A DNA stretch of 24,862 nt from JBCCFX01 sp039029515. GTDB lineage: Bacteria; Planctomycetota; Phycisphaerae; Phycisphaerales; SM1A02. The notes under the pieces are model-generated. The model made no database searches, was not told the DNA's origin, and saw only the letters and a program-made list of their open reading frames with translations. The position numbers and the translations under genes were made by a program. Shown in pieces: positions 23,245 through 24,862 of the stretch (its first letter is position 1; each line of letters opens with the position of its first letter). The stretch covers positions 1-24,862 of the forward strand of contig JBCCFX010000034.1 in the NCBI GenBank assembly GCA_039029515.1, written 5' to 3'.

Positions 23245-24862
23245 ATGCGTGTGTACCCAACGAGTGTGTTCATCCTTTCGGTGGCCGCGACAGCGACCTT
23301 GACATTCGGTCAGGGCCGACCGCAGCCGCAGGCGCCGCCGACACCGCAGGCCATACAGGAGATGTTTCCGGATGGCCTGACGAATGATGACGAGGGCAAT
23401 GTCATTGAAGGCGCGCGTCGACCGGGTGATACGAATCCGAATCGATTGCAGACAATTGACGAGAATGAGCTTGTGCCATTGAGCATGAGCGACGTCGACG
23501 TGAAGGACTTGTTCGGATGGCTCGCTGAGAACACCGGCAAGGTCGTGATTCCCATCGACCTTCCCGCGCTCAACATCAAGAAGATTCAGATTCGAAGTGC
23601 GCAGCCGGTCCCGCGATGGAAGGCGCTCGACCTCGTCATCGAAGCCATGCGACTGAACAAGATCGGCATCATCGAGAAGGAAGACATCCTGATCATCGGT
23701 GACGCGACGCAGATTCAGGGACAGGCACGCACCCCGCTGCTCGGACCGGATGTCGACATCTCCACACGAATTGATACCGGCACGGTCGTCATCAAGGTCT
23801 TTCAGGTCGAACAGGTTGACGTGGAAGCGCTGAACGAGAGCCTTCAGGATTTCGTCCCGGATACCGCGACGCTGACCGTCGATCCGAACTCCAACAAGAT
23901 TCTGGTGCACGGCGACCTTGGTCTCTGCCAGCAGATCGATCGCATGATCACCCAACTTGACGTGAACTACGTCAAGGAAGTGACGCGCACATTCCGGCTC
24001 AAATACGCTGATGCCTCAGAGATCGCGGACAACATCTCGGAACTGTTCCAGGAAGATGGCGCAAGCGCCAACCGGAATACCGGTGTCCGCCGGACGAATA
24101 CGAACAACCAGCGTGGTCGACAGACAGCGAACGCGGCAACCGCAGGTCCGCCCGGACCACAGGTTGAACTCGTGCAGACTGTCAACATCAACACGAACAG
24201 CGTGACGGTGAAAGCCGACAAGTCACGCATTCAGAAGATCGAAGAACTGATCACGTATCAGTGGGATCTCCCGCGCCCTGCAGGCACATCGCGCGTCTAT
24301 GTGCTCGAGCACACGGATCCGGTGGTCATGCGTGACACGCTGCAGACCGTGCTCGGTCAGGGTGGAACGTCCCGTCCGGGTGCCACGCGCACCGCAACCG
24401 GTGGCGGTGGCGGCCAGCGCGCAGATGTCAGCCAGATCGTCAGTGGCATCTATCGCATCGAAGCCTATCCCGACAAGAACGCTCTCGTCGTGCTGTGCAA
24501 GACGGAAGAGTCGTTTGACTTCCTCGATGGCCTGATCAGTGAACTCGATCAGCCGTCCACCGTCGGCCTCCCGGTCGTGGTGCCGCTGAAGCATGCCAAT
24601 GCGATTGAACTGACGGAAGAACTCAACGTGCTGCTCGCCGATGCAGGCGGCGGAAGCCTCGCACTCGAACGACCGGAAACCGGTCTCTCGATGGAAAACG
24701 TGAGTTCGCTCTCGGAAGGCTCCGGCGACTCCGGTTCAACGACCGAGTCCGGTCAGATCAACTTCCCGTGGGCATCAAACCGTGGCCAGAACGCAGCGGA
24801 CGCGACTGCCAACAGTCCGTCATCGCTCATCGGTAAGGTTCGTATCGTCCCGATCGTGCGTC
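23245..24862 (+). CDS. gspD: Type II secretion outer-membrane secretin GspD, 3' truncated by the window edge
   Basis: The frame stays open from the ATG at 23245 (AGGTGA upstream) to the window edge, giving 539 residues. A Sec signal peptide is followed by likely cleavage near TFG|QG (about residue 22). Next come a variable linker, an N0-type domain (about 75-155, VPLSMSDVDVKDLFGWLAEN), and then four repeats of the KH-like secretin N1-type module at about 182-240, 248-342, 350-436 and from 444 on. Each has a 'F/Y-x-L/V-x-x-A/D-x-x-x-x-x-L' opening and a closing 'P-x-x-N-x-L/I-V/I' strand. Classical GspD has three such modules (N1-N3). Gly/Asn/Thr-rich loops interrupt the later ones. The beta-barrel secretin domain is beyond the edge. 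It forms the outer-membrane channel that GspC-like proteins dock to. Confidence 0.9.
   Translation, partial: MRVYPTSVFILSVAATATLTFGQGRPQPQAPPTPQAIQEMFPDGLTNDDEGNVIEGARRPGDTNPNRLQTIDENELVPLSMSDVDVKDLFGWLAENTGKVVIPIDLPALNIKKIQIRSAQPVPRWKALDLVIEAMRLNKIGIIEKEDILIIGDATQIQGQARTPLLGPDVDISTRIDTGTVVIKVFQVEQVDVEALNESLQDFVPDTATLTVDPNSNKILVHGDLGLCQQIDRMITQLDVNYVKEVTRTFRLKYADASEIADNISELFQEDGASANRNTGVRRTNTNNQRGRQTANAATAGPPGPQVELVQTVNINTNSVTVKADKSRIQKIEELITYQWDLPRPAGTSRVYVLEHTDPVVMRDTLQTVLGQGGTSRPGATRTATGGGGGQRADVSQIVSGIYRIEAYPDKNALVVLCKTEESFDFLDGLISELDQPSTVGLPVVVPLKHANAIELTEELNVLLADAGGGSLALERPETGLSMENVSSLSEGSGDSGSTTESGQINFPWASNRGQNAADATANSPSSLIGKVRIVPIVR

Noticed and set aside
22924..23955. Leftward 343-codon frame across the second GspC-like gene and gspD
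   Set aside because: Antisense to gspD, whose secretin modules are clear; no motif in the leftward product.
1..24862. CRISPR arrays, insertion sequences, integrases, tRNA/rRNA genes
   Set aside because: No regularly spaced repeats, transposase motifs, terminal inverted repeats or RNA gene signatures were found on reading both strands.

Overview
The window is a GC-rich (estimated near 60 %, not counted) bacterial chromosome segment. Most of it is one long type II secretion (T2SS) operon, preceded by housekeeping and transport genes. No phage, transposon, CRISPR, rRNA or tRNA feature was seen. The style of the genes suggests Planctomycetota, probably Phycisphaerae-like: a secreted protein ending in TSQPTSQP, T2SS proteins with long low-complexity tails, and an unusual T2SS gene order. 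This assignment is inference, not a database result.

Left part (1-5043): the 3' part of a CPA2-type cation/proton antiporter with a C-terminal RCK (TrkA-N) domain runs rightward. It converges, with a 3-nt gap, on a full-length cobalamin-dependent methionine synthase (metH) on the minus strand. metH has a candidate promoter whose -10 lies so close to the ATG that the mRNA could be leaderless. A perfect 20-bp palindrome sits directly upstream of its -35.

Middle part (5044-11562): a 317-bp divergent spacer, a secreted methionine-rich protein, a strong terminator that ends only 4 nt before the next start codon, and a NatA/NatB-like ABC exporter pair. An Lrp/AsnC regulator follows, with a dyad overlapping its candidate promoter. 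Next are an orphan CoA-transferase subunit A (the B subunit does not follow) and a secreted helical protein of unknown role. A second strong terminator closes this part.

Right part (about 11580 to the right edge): a T2SS operon in the order E-F-G-G'-H-I-J-K-L-M-C-C'-D, continuing past the window. Most junctions from G' onward overlap, and six of them are exact ATGA overlaps. GspE is the assembly ATPase, GspF/L/M the inner-membrane platform, G/H/I/J/K and G' the pseudopilus, C/C' the coupling proteins, and D the outer-membrane secretin. The prepilin peptidase GspO is not in the window.

The least ordinary features are in this operon. There is a second GspG-like protein lacking Glu5, a tandem pair of GspC-like proteins sharing a strict motif, and a GspJ with Ser instead of Gly before the cleavage site. 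GspK carries a perfect EF-hand-type loop, the secretin has an extra N-terminal module, and a structured spacer lies before gspD alone.
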